64,000 nucleotides of DNA, from NCBI RefSeq assembly GCF_032854445.1, contig NC_088303.1, positions 7,819,501 through 7,883,500 of the forward strand, read 5' to 3'. Position 1 is the stretch's first letter; every line of letters begins with the position of its first letter. Under the pieces are notes generated by a model that saw only the letters and a program-made list of their open reading frames with translations, searched no databases and was not told the origin of the DNA. Source of the stretch: Liolophura sinensis. Lineage: Eukaryota; Mollusca; Polyplacophora; Chitonida; Chitonidae. A program made the translations under genes and the position numbers. Shown one piece after another: positions 11,888 through 23,800 of this stretch.

Positions 11888-14120
11888 GTAAATGTTCAGG
11901 TTTTCATTGGTAGGGACAGAATTGTTACAGTTAAGCCACTTGTTTGTGTACAAATTTGTTTGGTTTAGTGTGACCTCATGTCCAGGTATTTAGTATGCAT
12001 CACAGACAGTTATAACAATGAATTTACATTGATTAAGTTCCTAGTGCACAACTTATTCTCCGAATATTTAATATAATTTTTTTTTCTCATAAGTTATCTC
12101 CCTTTGTACCAAGATAGATGTTAACAATTCTGTTTGTACACTGTTATATCTGCATGTTATCTGTACATGTGTTGATGTTTAAAGAAAATCTACCTGTACA
12201 TGTAGCTGTGAAACTCAGTTTTACAGTTCTTTTGTTTCTGTTTGGACTTTTCTGGAAAACGCTGTAGTTTCCTTCAAGCCTGTCCTGTTTAAAGCTTGTT
12301 ATGACTTTGGTTCACTTAGACAGTTTTTTTTTTTTTTGAATACTCAGGCTTTTGGTGGACCTGTCATAAAATTAATACTGTTCTGTAATTCTTCTAATTT
12401 TTAGGACAGATAGCAGTGCTGAATTCCAAAAAAAAAAAATGTTTGGAAAATCGAAAATATCCACATGTTGTTTATTAGATGGACTAATCCTGTGACAAAA
12501 GTGAAACAGTGTATTGCTATTACAACTATATCTCTTAAAAGGACTAAAAATTACAAGAATTACAATATGAACTTGGCGGTGATCTTTGTGCTATGTAGCT
12601 AACACTTGTAGGACTGTGAAAGACCTTAACATCGGGGAGTTTTTATACTAGACTCCAGTAAAAATGCCCTGAAGCCCAAGTCAGATTTTATCACAGTGAT
12701 TATCGTAGTGTGAGCAGTGGTATAAACAGTCAATGTCACATTTTCACTGAGAACAAATGAGCATCAAAAATGTTTGCACAGATAGCATGATTTTGTAACT
12801 CAATCCTTGTTGCTAGATGTATGTTCAGTTAACCTACTGTTACACTACATCACTGATTGGTTGTATTGTCCGCATCACTTGGAAATTATTAAAGTGGTGA
12901 CAGGTCATTCCTGAGATACGTTTATGAAGAATTGTTAATCAGTGAATTATCTTAAAGTATAAAATGACAGTAAAAACCCAAACTTTAGGTTTTCCCCCAT
13001 GGGGTGGGTGGGATTTGATGCCCTCAAGGAAAAACATTAATATGAATATCATTGGCATATGTAGTGGTTTAGTCTAAAAGTATGTTAATACTTACTTCAT
13101 TCAGATGTATTTATAACCATTTCTGTTCCCATACAAGTATTGATTGGTCCATTGCATGTGTCTAGTGAAAAGTTAAGTTAATCATTTCTGGTTGGCAGAA
13201 AATGTTATGTGATCATTTTCTTGTTTGTGAGATTTAGTCGGTCAGTGGATGAACAGGTGACAACAGAGAACCACTGTGATTGGTGCAGATCGTCACATCT
13301 TCATAATGTCTATGCTGTCTACTTTGTTTTTTATTTCAACACCAGAAGATGGTAATAAATGATCATCTTGTGTTATCCAGAACCATTGCATTGTTTGTCT
13401 TGTGAAGTTTGTCTTGTGAGAAAAACAACCACTGAGCTGCACACGGTTTACCTATCTGTCTTAGGTGACAACAGTCTTATACTTTCTGTTTTAAAGGCAA
13501 AAAAAGATCAAAAAATAGAATAAAAATAAGTATAGAATATGGTTTGAAATAGGTTGTTAGGTAGGAAAGCAGTATGTAGAGATTATCATGATACTGTGTG
13601 ACAGCTATAATGTATCAACACCAAGTTGTCTGATGTTAGGCTGATGGAACAGCACGGCCTGAGATAATGAGAGTTCATGTAACTTGGCAAAACACACACA
13701 GTCAGGATGATCTTTTTATCTTCATGATGTACAGGCAGAGTTTTTCTCTGACGTATGGTAAATGGCCTAAAATTTTGCCTATGACAGTTATAGTCTAAGT
13801 TAAAGTTGTTACTAGATTCTCAGATTTCGGTTGATCTGACAAAGTTGTTTTGAGGTTTGTTTAGAACTGGAAGATGTAAGTTTCAGCACCAAAACTAATG
13901 TTTTACAACATCTATTTACATGTACATGTATCTCTACATTGCACTTTTTGGGGCAAAAGTTAATGTCATTTACTGCACTGGTGTTTGAGTCAAGTCAGCT
14001 TTCAGGTAGAGGAAGTTGGAGCACAAAGTATGATATCTCCCACCTGGGATAAAATCGTGTCATACTAAACACTTTGGGAATTGCACTTTTTGCTAAATCA
14101 CTTATTGCTCAGCACAGAAA
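11888..14120. other. Intergenic stretch
   Basis: Between EMC8 and TMEM42. No exon or recognisable repeat was identified apart from short A and T runs. Confidence 0.4.
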
Positions 14121-14310
14121 TGTTAGAACAAGGAAACAGTCGACTGTTTGGCCCAATGTCAGTTTAATGTGACTGGGTGGAGTGTCATGTCTGACGTCTT
14201 CGGCATGATATGTCAGTAGCGGAAGTCCTTAGGTGGCATGGATCGGCCCTATCACAAGAGGACATAGTGCATGACGACTCCTCATCTTATGACTGAAAAG
14301 GTACGATATG
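14121..14310 (+). mobile_element. Second SINE-like family, copy 2
   Basis: Same blocks as 4676-4855: TGTGACTGGGTGGAGTGTCA, GACGTCTTCGGCATGATA, GACGACTCCTC and TATGACTGAAAAG. Confidence 0.6.
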
Positions 14311-14360
14311 AAAACTGAGAGTAAACCTGTAACCATGGAAAATAATTGTAGAATCTTCTT

Positions 14361-14997
14361 ACTTGTGACACATCTGAGACATACTTGTGACACACCTGGG
14401 GCATACTTGTGACACACCTGGGATATGTTTGTGACACATCTTGGACATACGTTTGACACCCCTGGGATATACTTGTGACACATCTGGGATATACTTGTGA
14501 TACACCTAAGGCATACTTGTAACATATTTGGGACAAACTTGTGACACCTGGGTTATATTTGTGACATGCCTTGGACATACTTGTGACACACCTGGGATAG
14601 ACTTGTGACAAACAAAGGACATACTTGTGGCACACCTGTGATATACTTGTGACACATCTGGGATATAGTTGTGATATGCCAAGGGCATGATTGTGAAACA
14701 TCTGGGACATACTTGAGATAAATGTAGGACATACTTGTCCTGTGATACACCTGGGACACACTTGTGACACCTGGGATATACTTGAGACACACCTGGGATA
14801 CATTTGTGACACAGCTAGGACTTACTTGTGACATACCTGGGATGTACTTGTGACACACCTGGGATACACTTGTGACACACCTAGGACTTACTTGTGACAC
14901 ACCTGGGATGTACTTGTGACACACCTGGGATGTACTTGTGACACACCTGAGATACACTTGTGACACACCTAGGACATGCTTGTGACTCACCTGGGAA
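14361..14997. repeat. Minisatellite, 22-bp unit, about 29 copies
   Basis: The unit is like ACTTGTGACACACCTGGGAT plus two bases, with scattered indels and shorter units. The period is not a multiple of 3, so one 66-bp super-period reads open in all minus-strand frames. This explains the Ser/Gln/Val/Cys-rich 94-176-codon frames there. Confidence 0.9.
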
Positions 14998-15439
14998 AGT
15001 TCACACACACACAGTTCAGTGCTCAAGGTTATCCCAGATGCAGTTCCAAGCTCAGTTGAATGGAGTGAAATCAAGGGAAGTCTTCTGAATGCTGATATGT
15101 TTATACATGTGATGTTACAGTGAGTATGGCATATTCAGCGAGTTAACTCACTGGATATTCGACCTTCAAGTTCAGTAATAGTATTTTATTGTAGAGAGGT
15201 ACTGTAAGGTAAAACTAGGATATACTTGACATTTTATCATTAAAATCTGCCAGATCCAGGTCATATCCATAAATTCAAACTATTGGCATGTGTGTACATG
15301 TAGCGATAGCCTACATGAACTAGTGAATTCTTCGAACTAGTCCTGTTGCTCATGGAAAGACACAATGACAGATCTGGTATCCTTGTTGACCGTGGGTGGT
15401 GGTTTCCTTCCTGCATGGTGTACTTGCCATTATCCATAG

Positions 15440-15689
15440 GAGCCTCTCACTAATGCAGTCACTCTGCGTTTTAAGACCAGCTCATGCTGTCTTCACTAAT
15501 GTAATCGCGATAAATTCAAGTCCAGCTCATGCTGGCTTCCTCTCTGGGCATTTTTATCTGCCGGGAACAAGCAGATGGTCGTGGGTTTCCTCTGGGCTCT
15601 GCGTGATTTCCTCCAATCAAAATGTTGGCCACCGTCATATAAGAGAAATATTCTTGAGTACGGCATGAAATACCAGTCATATAAATAAT
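15440..15689 (+). mobile_element. SINE with internal duplication
   Basis: Contains two copies of the CACTAATG..TCAAGTCCAGCTCATGCT segment (15448-15490 and 15495-15535). They are followed by GATGGTCGTGGGTTTCCTCT and the 3' core with tail CAGTCATATAAATAATA. Confidence 0.75.
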
Positions 15690-16751
15690 AAACTTTTCAT
15701 AGATCAGGTGATTAAGTAAGGCAGCACTAAATATGGTCTCATGTTAATAAAGATGAATGTCATGTGGATCTGATGACAGCAATGTGGATTTATTTGTCTG
15801 ACTGGTTTTTACTGTTGTGTTCAAGAATTTCTCACTTATACAATAGTGGCTGAAAGGTGGGGAAAAAACTGTAAACCATCACCTTTTCCTATGTACCGGT
15901 ACTGTACTTGACAAACCTGACTTACCGGATACTAGATCTGATGACGTATTCGTAAAATAATGTTGAAAATTTATGTTAAATTAGATGTTGTAGCAATATT
16001 CCTTTTTGCAAGGAAAGAGAAATGCAAGCAAACGATGAGTATGTGATATTGAAGGCAAATGTAAATGACATAGATTTTTTTTATTAGTGAAATAGACACA
16101 GCAAGGAGGAAAGACTACCTCTTTGAATAGCGTTGAAGGGACATAACTCTAGAGGGCATATCAACTGTCGCGTGTGTGCGGGTACACTGGCGTGATACCG
16201 AAAATGGACGTTCGCTGAAGCGTGAAGGAATTCACATTTTACGCCTCCATTGGGAAATGCTGCTTACATTAACATGTCGCGAGTATGTGACAAGAGACGA
16301 TAAATGGCTGGGAAACTTGCGGCGAAACGAAACGAGTATGGCTTACGAAATCTCAGTGTTTATAGTAACACGAAAAATGGGACCCGTATAATCTGGTTCA
16401 GGCTATATCATGTGTAGCCAAACTGTGGCCGTAGATATCCTGTTTATGCTTACGGACAGATAACCCTTGATAACTGTGTTCGCTTTGTTATGTTTGGAAA
16501 TATGCGATCGCCGCCCAAATGTCAAAAACCGAACGTAGAAATCCAGGGCTAGTGGCCTCTTAAATTATGTAACACGAAGTGTTGAGAGCGTTACTGCTTC
16601 TAATGTGTAGGATCGATGGCAAGGACATTTACTGCATGTTCACACACGCATAAAAACTTTCCTATCGTAAATTGATATCAACCATAATCAACTGATCTAT
16701 TTTGAGTCTCGCCGAGAACATGACAACTGCACAAATTCACAAAATAAAAAC
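15690..16751. other. Intergenic stretch upstream of TMEM42
   Basis: No supported exon. A 71-codon open frame at 16176-16391 has no recognised similarity and no matching splice pattern to the TMEM42 exons. Confidence 0.35.
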
Positions 16752-17032
16752 ATTTTCAGACACTACACCCACTGTGGCCTCCATCTCGTTCTGATAGTTG
16801 TCCATACAAGCCATGTGGTCAACCTGAGCACAGAAAAAAGTATGGTCGTTCAAGGGAGATAATACTTATGGCAGTCAGTATAGTAACACCAGGCAGGCCT
16901 ATTCTCCCATTTGGTAACTTCCCTCCCTGTGACATCAGATGGCGCTGTTCTCTTCAGTCTTGTTCGTTCTCACAAGTGATCAAAAAGGGACCAGACAGAT
17001 TAAGACCACAGTGGGTGTAATGTCTGAAAATG
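16752..17032. mobile_element. MITE-like element with 26-28-bp terminal inverted repeats
   Basis: Left end ATTTTCAGACACTACACCCA continues CTGTGG. The right end is its reverse complement (CCACAGTGGGTGTAATGTCT then GAAAAT) with a single mismatch. Length is about 281 bp with no coding capacity. The target duplication is unclear. Confidence 0.75.
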
Positions 17033-17590
17033 TATTTATTTGGTGAATTTGTAAGGTTGGCACGGGTCGGTTTTGGTTGGAAGATATTTAGAACATGTTA
17101 GTTGATTATGGGGCCTCTCAGTTGATGTCGATTTACACTGGGAAGTTTTAATGTGCCTGTGAAGATGCGTTAAATGTTCCTTACCGTTGATCCGACACAT
17201 TAGAAGCAGTTTCCCTCTGTAAGGCTTACAACACTTTGTGTTGCTTGGTTTAAGAGTTGTGCCACTCTGCAACTATCTCACCACACGCCAGTAATTTGTC
17301 ATATGGGGCCTAATACTAGGGCTACCTGGGTTAGCATTGTTATAGACCATATTGAGTTATGGATAGATAAGAGCTCCTGTGTATTGTCCAGTCATTAAGC
17401 TGACTCTCATCATGAACAAGTGAAATATCCTCATGCCTCAGTCCAGTGTAAGTGTTAACTACATCTGTAATCTGAGTGAATTGATAATTTTTTCTTAAAT
17501 TAATTGCACTGAGAGATTATGAACGGGCAGGGAGATATGACAGTATTGTGACATCTACAGGATAGAGTGTATAGATGTTACAAAACAACC

Positions 17591-20415
17591 ATGGGTAAAA
17601 ATAAATAGCTCTCTGGTTCATGAAAAAGATAAAGGGCAAGATTTATATATTGGCTTTGTAGAAAAGTGTTTTATTCTTTATGCTTTTCATTATGAACATA
17701 CTGTATTTTTTGCATTTTTGTGATGGCTGGTCTTATTTGTCTCTTCTTGGACTCTTTTGGCCAAAGTGTTCCGTTCACCATAGATGATGGTCTGATAAGG
17801 TGGAAGCTGATTTAGAAGGCTTGTCCATTACCAGGCATGCTCTCTGGTGGTATTTAAAATTAAAAAGTTACTTATTTTAGTACAGTATTTTATTGCATAT
17901 TTCTGGTTTTCAAGAAACCAAACTTGATCTACATTGTATGCCAAACATTACACATAGTTGTATGCATAGTTTTCACTATTCATAGCCTTACAGGGTTGTC
18001 AGAAGAGGGAGTGGTGAAGCAGCCTGTGGGTGAGCATTCGTCAGACCTATCCTCCTGCTCCCTGGGGTTTGGGTACGCAAGCGTGGCTGGGCTGATGGGA
18101 GCATTAGCATCTGTGGGGGCCAAATTGGCATTGTCAGCAGAGGAAGCTGTGCAAGACGTCTGTGACTCCATGGTTCATTCCTCTTACATCCTGCTGGACG
18201 TACAGTGTGAAACAGTGAGTTATTGTGTCTTGTGATTAGTGTTTATACTGGTATATATTGTTTGTGTTTACATGTGACGCAGTGAGGCAGTCAAAATGTT
18301 TTGAGCCGCTCTATGATATAAAACTTAAGTAGACTCTAGGAAAGCTTTTTAATTTGGGTGCCTTTTTAGCAGTTTGGACTACATGGTAATATTAAGAAAG
18401 ATTTTAAATTTTCTGTTAGTCTAAATGTCCAAGTTAGATTTACTTAAGCTTCAGTATAATGAATACTGAATGCATTGACATATGAAGTGACATAGTTGTA
18501 ACGTAAACTTAGTTAAGGTTTCATGTAGTTACACATAGTCCAAAACCAAACCACAATATGGGGTAGCCATATTGTGAAGCAATAATTGTATACTGTATGG
18601 TTCATTAGCTGATGAGAGGGCAGGCTTCCAGGAAATCCTAGGTCATCGACACAAACCTTACGTAGTGCCCTCGTGTAGCTGACATACCTGTGGCAGTAGA
18701 CACAGAGATCAAGATGACTATGGAAGGGATTGAAGGCCATACAAAATTACCTCCAGACACTGAAGAGCTCAGGGTCCAACTAGCCGAACATGACTGCCCC
18801 AGGTAATGGTGTCTACTATATTTATGACTGGTCTACAAAAGATTGTTAGAAAAATCATTAATATGATTAACAGAAATCTTACAAATTGTGGTTTTGTGTT
18901 TCAGGTCACGGGGTCAATACGTGTGCTCTCTGGGGCAGTCCTGCTCGTAGCCAACATTCTCATGTGGGTCTTCTTCACCAAGTCCTTGCGTATTTGTTCC
19001 TCCTCTGTGGAGGCTACCATTACCAACACAGCAGTCAACTTTTTTGCATCGGTAAGGAAATGCTCTTTGCAGAACCATTAATTGGGCCACATATAATATT
19101 TATGGTTTATGGTAATACTGTAAATGCCTTTTTATTCGCGGGCACAAACTTTCACGGATTTATTAAGAAGACACATTCGCAGGAATCAACTTTGGTGGAT
19201 CTTAACAGAATTTTTGGACAACTGATAAACGAATATCAATCTTAAATACAGAAACATCAGGTAATAAAACAACTCCAGCATTCAAGTAACAATGTTATCA
19301 CTTTTAACTTGTTTCCACCTGGAAGATGTGACAAAAATTCTATACAATAGAGTAATAGAGTAGTGATCAGACAAAGAAAGTTAATCCTCCTAAGCTTTTA
19401 ATCTTTTGATTTACAAGATGAAGCCCTTACTTGCTGCGTGAGCAAATATTCGTGTCACTCACTCTGGGAGACGACGAAGGATTAAATGTGATGTAAATAA
19501 ATCCCACTGTTTAATTCTCATGCATCAGCGGTGTGAAACTTTGAATGAACTGTGACAGACTTGACTAAATTTCTCAGAAATCAACGCGATTCTCATGCAT
19601 CAGCAGTGTGAAACTTTGAATGAACTGTGACAGACTTGACTAAGTTTCTCAGAAATCATCGGGCGTGTTGGATAGTGATCTGACTGGAAGGCAAGTACAG
19701 TCAATAAAAAAACAGCCTCTCTCTATGTATATTGTATTACATACACACGCCCAGTACAAATTATCGATTTGTATGTCTGTATCCGCGGCAATAAATCAAC
19801 AACAACAATGTTGCAATGTGGCGATACTTGGATGGAGCTAAGCCTCCTTAAAAGAAATCAAGATTAATTGTCGATCAGTTAAGCTGGATTTGTGAAAGCC
19901 GAAATACATTCTAATTAGGCATTTCTAATTAACATGTTTTAAAAAGTATTAGAACTGTAGTGCTTGTTAACGAATTCCAAACTTTAAAGCATACTACATT
20001 AATGAATTACTTACATGGGTTTTACATTCGATGGTGCTTATTTTCGCAGAAATGTGTTTGCCGCGAAATCCACGAATGTTAGTACCACACAAATAAAAAT
20101 GCATTTACAGTATCAGCCCTTAACTGCTTAAAGGAAAAGACAGCTATTGTCAAATAAGGATGTTAACAAGATATGTATGATATACCATACAAGGGAGGGT
20201 TTCATTAAGTAAAATGAAATGCACAATTCCTAAAAGTGTTGTTTCCTTTATTTCTTTAAAATGAGTCTTTCTATTTGTTTCAGGGCCTGTGTGGCTTTCT
20301 TTTGTTTCATGAGCGGTTGCCCCCTCTTTGGTGGTGTGGAGCCTCACTCATTGTTTTAGGCCTTCTCTTCCTGAACAAAGGTTCCAGAACACACCACAGG
20401 GAAAAGACAGACTAA
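17591..20415 (+). CDS. TMEM42: Transmembrane protein 42 (EamA/DMT-like, four-helix)
   Basis: Three exons are clear: 17994-18214, 18905-19051 and 20284-20415 (stop TAA). They encode helices around GYASVAGLMGALASVGAKLA, SGAVLLVANILMWVFFTKSL, an Ala/Thr-rich segment with NTAVNFFAS, and WWCGASLIVLGLLFL. Order, spacing and motifs (LMWVFF, LLFHERLPPLWW) match TMEM42, a single EamA-type half-transporter whose substrate is unknown. The first of these exons needs one upstream base. The only economical start I found is a tiny exon, ATGG at 17591-17594, in a good context (acaaccATGG) followed by GTAAAA. That would give M-G-L-S-E-E and 167 residues, against about 159 in human. The micro-exon is an inference and could be replaced by a farther upstream exon. 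Intron 3 hosts a ~1-kb MITE, and a 4.1-kb minisatellite begins about 460 bp after the stop. Confidence 0.82.
19128..20110. mobile_element. ~1-kb non-autonomous DNA transposon (MITE), copy 1, TMEM42 intron 3
   Basis: Starts CTGTAAATGCCTTTTTATTC and ends AATAAAAATGCATTTACAG, with dinucleotide TA on both sides (19126-19127 and 20111-20112). This suits Tc1/mariner-type insertion. The element matches 45154-46100 in reverse over nearly its whole length. It holds an internal 75-bp tandem duplication (19514-19588 and 19589-19663) absent from the other copy. No transposase frame is visible. Confidence 0.85.
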
Positions 20416-20875
20416 ACCCACTACTGTATATTATGATATCAAAGGCATTTTTTAATCTGTGGGAAACATGTACTGGAAGATTTTTTAGTCCAATTTAGAA
20501 AGAGATACTTTTTACAGATATGACATAGTGACAGTCATCAGTGGTCAGGGAAATGTGGTAGATTTATACGCTGCTTTTATGGTGAGCAGACTTGCAAACC
20601 GAAAAGACTGGGCATAGATTTTTGGAAAATTTGTCTCTGCTCTCAGTGCCAGTCTGAAGGTTGATCATGCCAATTGCTCTATTTTGTCTAGAAATATCAG
20701 CCCAAAAGCTTTATCAGGATGTAAACCAGTTGCCCAGATGCAAGTTGAAAAGCCTTGATTGAATGCCAGCACAATGGTTGGATATAGTCAGATATTAATA
20801 GAGATTGGTCTTGACATCAACCTGATGGTTTACCATTGTGTCATGGCGTTATTTCATGGGCTGATCTTGGTGCCT

Positions 20876-23800
20876 GTCCGAAGGTTAGACAGGATGTCAG
20901 CCCCATATTTAGTAAGGGTGTCAACCCAAAGGTTAATGATGATGTCTGTCTAAAGGTTAGTAAGGATGAAAGTCCAAAGGTTTGTAAGGAGGTCAGCCCA
21001 AAGCTTAGTCAGGATGTCAACCCAAAGGTTAGTCAGGATGCCAGTCCAAAGGTTAGTCAGGATGCCAGTCCAAAGTTTTGTCAGGATGTCAGCCAAAAGG
21101 TTAGTCATGATGTCTGTCCAAAGGTTAGTCAGGATGCCTGTTCAAAGGTTAGTCATGAAGTCTGTCCGAAGGTTTGTCAGAATGTCAGCCCAAAGGTTGG
21201 TCAGGATGTCAGCCCAAAGGTTAGTCATGATGCCACTCCAAAGGTTAATCAGGATGTCAGCTCAAGGTTAGTCAGGATGCCTGTCCAAAGGTTAATCAGG
21301 ATGTCAGCCCAAAGGTTGGTCATGTCAGCCCAAGGTTAGTCTGGATATTAGCCCAAAGTTTAGTCATGATATCATCCCAAAAGTTGATCATTATTGCAGT
21401 TTAAATGCGAGTACAAAGGTTTGTCATCATGTCAGTCCAAAGGTTAGTCATGATATCAGCCCAAAGGTTAATCATGATGTCAGCCCAAAGGTTAGTCATG
21501 GTATCAGCCCAAATGTTAATCATGAAGTCAGCTCAAAGGTTAGTCATGATGTCAGTCCAAATGTTAGTCAGTATGTCAGGTTAATCATGATGTCAGCCCA
21601 AGTGTTAGTCATGATGTCAGCCCAAATGTTAGTAATGATGCCAGCCCAAATGGTGGTCAGGATTTTAGCCCAAAGGTTGCTCATGATGTTAGCCAAAAAG
21701 ACTGGCAATATCAGCCTAAAGATTTGTCATGATGTTAGGCCAAAGGTTGGTCAAGTTAGCCCAAAGGTTGGTCAAGTTAGCACAAAGGTTGATCATGATG
21801 TTAGTCCAAAGGCTTGTGATGATGTTAACCTAAAGGTTTTGTCATGATGTTAGCCCAGAGTTGGTTATCTTAGACCAAAGGTTGGTCATGAGGTTAGGCC
21901 AAAGGTTGATAATGATGTTAGCCCAAAGGCTGGCCATGATGTTGGCCCAAAGGCTGTCATGTTGTTAGCCCAAAGGCTGGCCATCGTTAGCCCAAAGGCT
22001 GGTCATGTTGTTAGCCCAAAGGCTGGTAAGGTTGTTAGCCCAAAGGCTGGCCATCGTGTTAGCCCAAAGGCTGGTCGTGTTGTTACCCCAAGGGCTGGCC
22101 ATGGTGTTAGCCCAAAGGCTGGCCCTATTAGCCCAATGGCTGGCCATGTTAGCCCAAAGGCTGGTCATGTTGTTAGCCCAACGGCTGGCCATCGTGTTAG
22201 CCCAAAGGCTGGTCATGTTGTTAGCCCAAGGGCTGGCCTTGGTGTTAGCCCAAAGGCTGGTCATGTTCTTAGCCCAAGGGCTGGCCATGTTAACCCAAAG
22301 GCTGATCATGTTAGCCCAAAGCTTGGCCATGTTAGCCCAAAGCTTGGCCATGTTAGCCCAAAATCCAATCATGTTGTTAGCCCAAAGGCTGGCCATGTTA
22401 GTCCAAAGGCTGGTCATGTTGTTAGTCCAAAGGCTGGTCATGGTGTTAGCTCAAAGTCTGGCCATGTTGTTAGCCCAAAGGCTAGCCATGTTGCCAGCCC
22501 AAAGGCTGGTCATGTTAGCCCAAAGGCTGACCATGTTGTTAGCCCGAAGGCTGACCATGTTGCCAGCCCAAAGGCTGGTCGTGTTGTTACCCCAAAGGCT
22601 GGTCGTGTTGTTAGCTCAAGGGTTGGTCATGTTGTTAGCGCGAGGGTTGGTCATGTTGTTAGCGTGAAGGTTGGTCATGTTGTTAGCTCAAGGGTTGTTA
22701 GCTCAAGGGTTGGTCGTCTTGTTAGCTCAAGGGTTGGTCACGTTGTTAGCTCAAGGGTTGGCTGTGTTGTTAGCTCAAGGGTTGGTCGTGTTGTTAGCTC
22801 AAGGATTGGTCATGTTGTTAGCTTGAGGTTTGGTCATGTTGTTAGCTGAAGGGTGGGTCATGCTGTTAGCTGGAGGGTTGGTCGTGTTGTTAGCCCAAAG
22901 GCTGGTCGTGTTGTTACCTCAAGGGTTGGTCATGTTGTTAGCTCAAGGGTTGTTAGCTCAAGGGTTGGTCATGCTGTTGGCTCGAGGGTTGGTCGTGCTG
23001 TTAGCTCGAGGGTTGGTCGTGTTGTTAGCTCAAGGGCTGGTCGTGTTGTTAGCTCAAGGATCGGTCATGTTGATAGCTCGAGGTTTGGTCATGTTGTTAG
23101 CTCAAGGGTTTTTAGCTCAAGGGTTGGTCGTGCTGTTAACTCAAGGGTTGGTTGTGTTGTTAGCTCAAGGGTTGGTCATGTTGTTAGCTCAAGGGTTGGT
23201 CGTGCTGTTAGCTCAAGGGTTGGTCGTGTTGTTAGCTCAAGGGTTGGTCAAGTTGTTAGCTCGAGGGTTGGCTGTGTTGTTAGCTCGAGGGTTGGTCGTG
23301 CTGTTATCTCGAGGGTTGGTCATGTTGTTAGCTCGAGGTTTGGTCATGTTGTTAGCTTAAGGGTTGGTCATGTTATCTGGAGGGTTGGTCATGTTGTTGG
23401 CTCAAGGGTTGGTCATACTGTTAGCTCGAGGGTAGGTCATGTTGTTAGCTCGAGGTTTGGTCATGTTGTCAGCCCAAAGGTTAATCATGATGTCAGCCCA
23501 AATGTTAGTCATGGTGTCAGTCCAAATGTTAGTCATGATGTCAGGCCAGACATTAGTCATGATTTCAGCCCAAAGGTAGTCATGATGTGTGTCCAAAGGT
23601 TGGTCATGATGTTAGCCCAAAGCTGGCCAGGATGTTAGCCCAAAGGTTGCTCATGATGTTAGCCAAAAAGACTGGCAATATCAGCCTAAAGATTTGTCAT
23701 GATGTTAGGCCAAAGGCTGGTCATGTTAGCCCAAAGGTTGGTCATGTTAGCACAAAGGTTGATCATGATGTTAGTCCAAAGGCTTGTGATGATGTTAACC

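Noticed and set aside
14282-14812. 176-codon and overlapping 94-173-codon minus-strand open frames (Ser/Gln/Val/Cys repeats)
   Set aside because: They exist only because the 22-bp minisatellite lacks stops in a 66-bp super-period; all frames look alike and no gene context is present.
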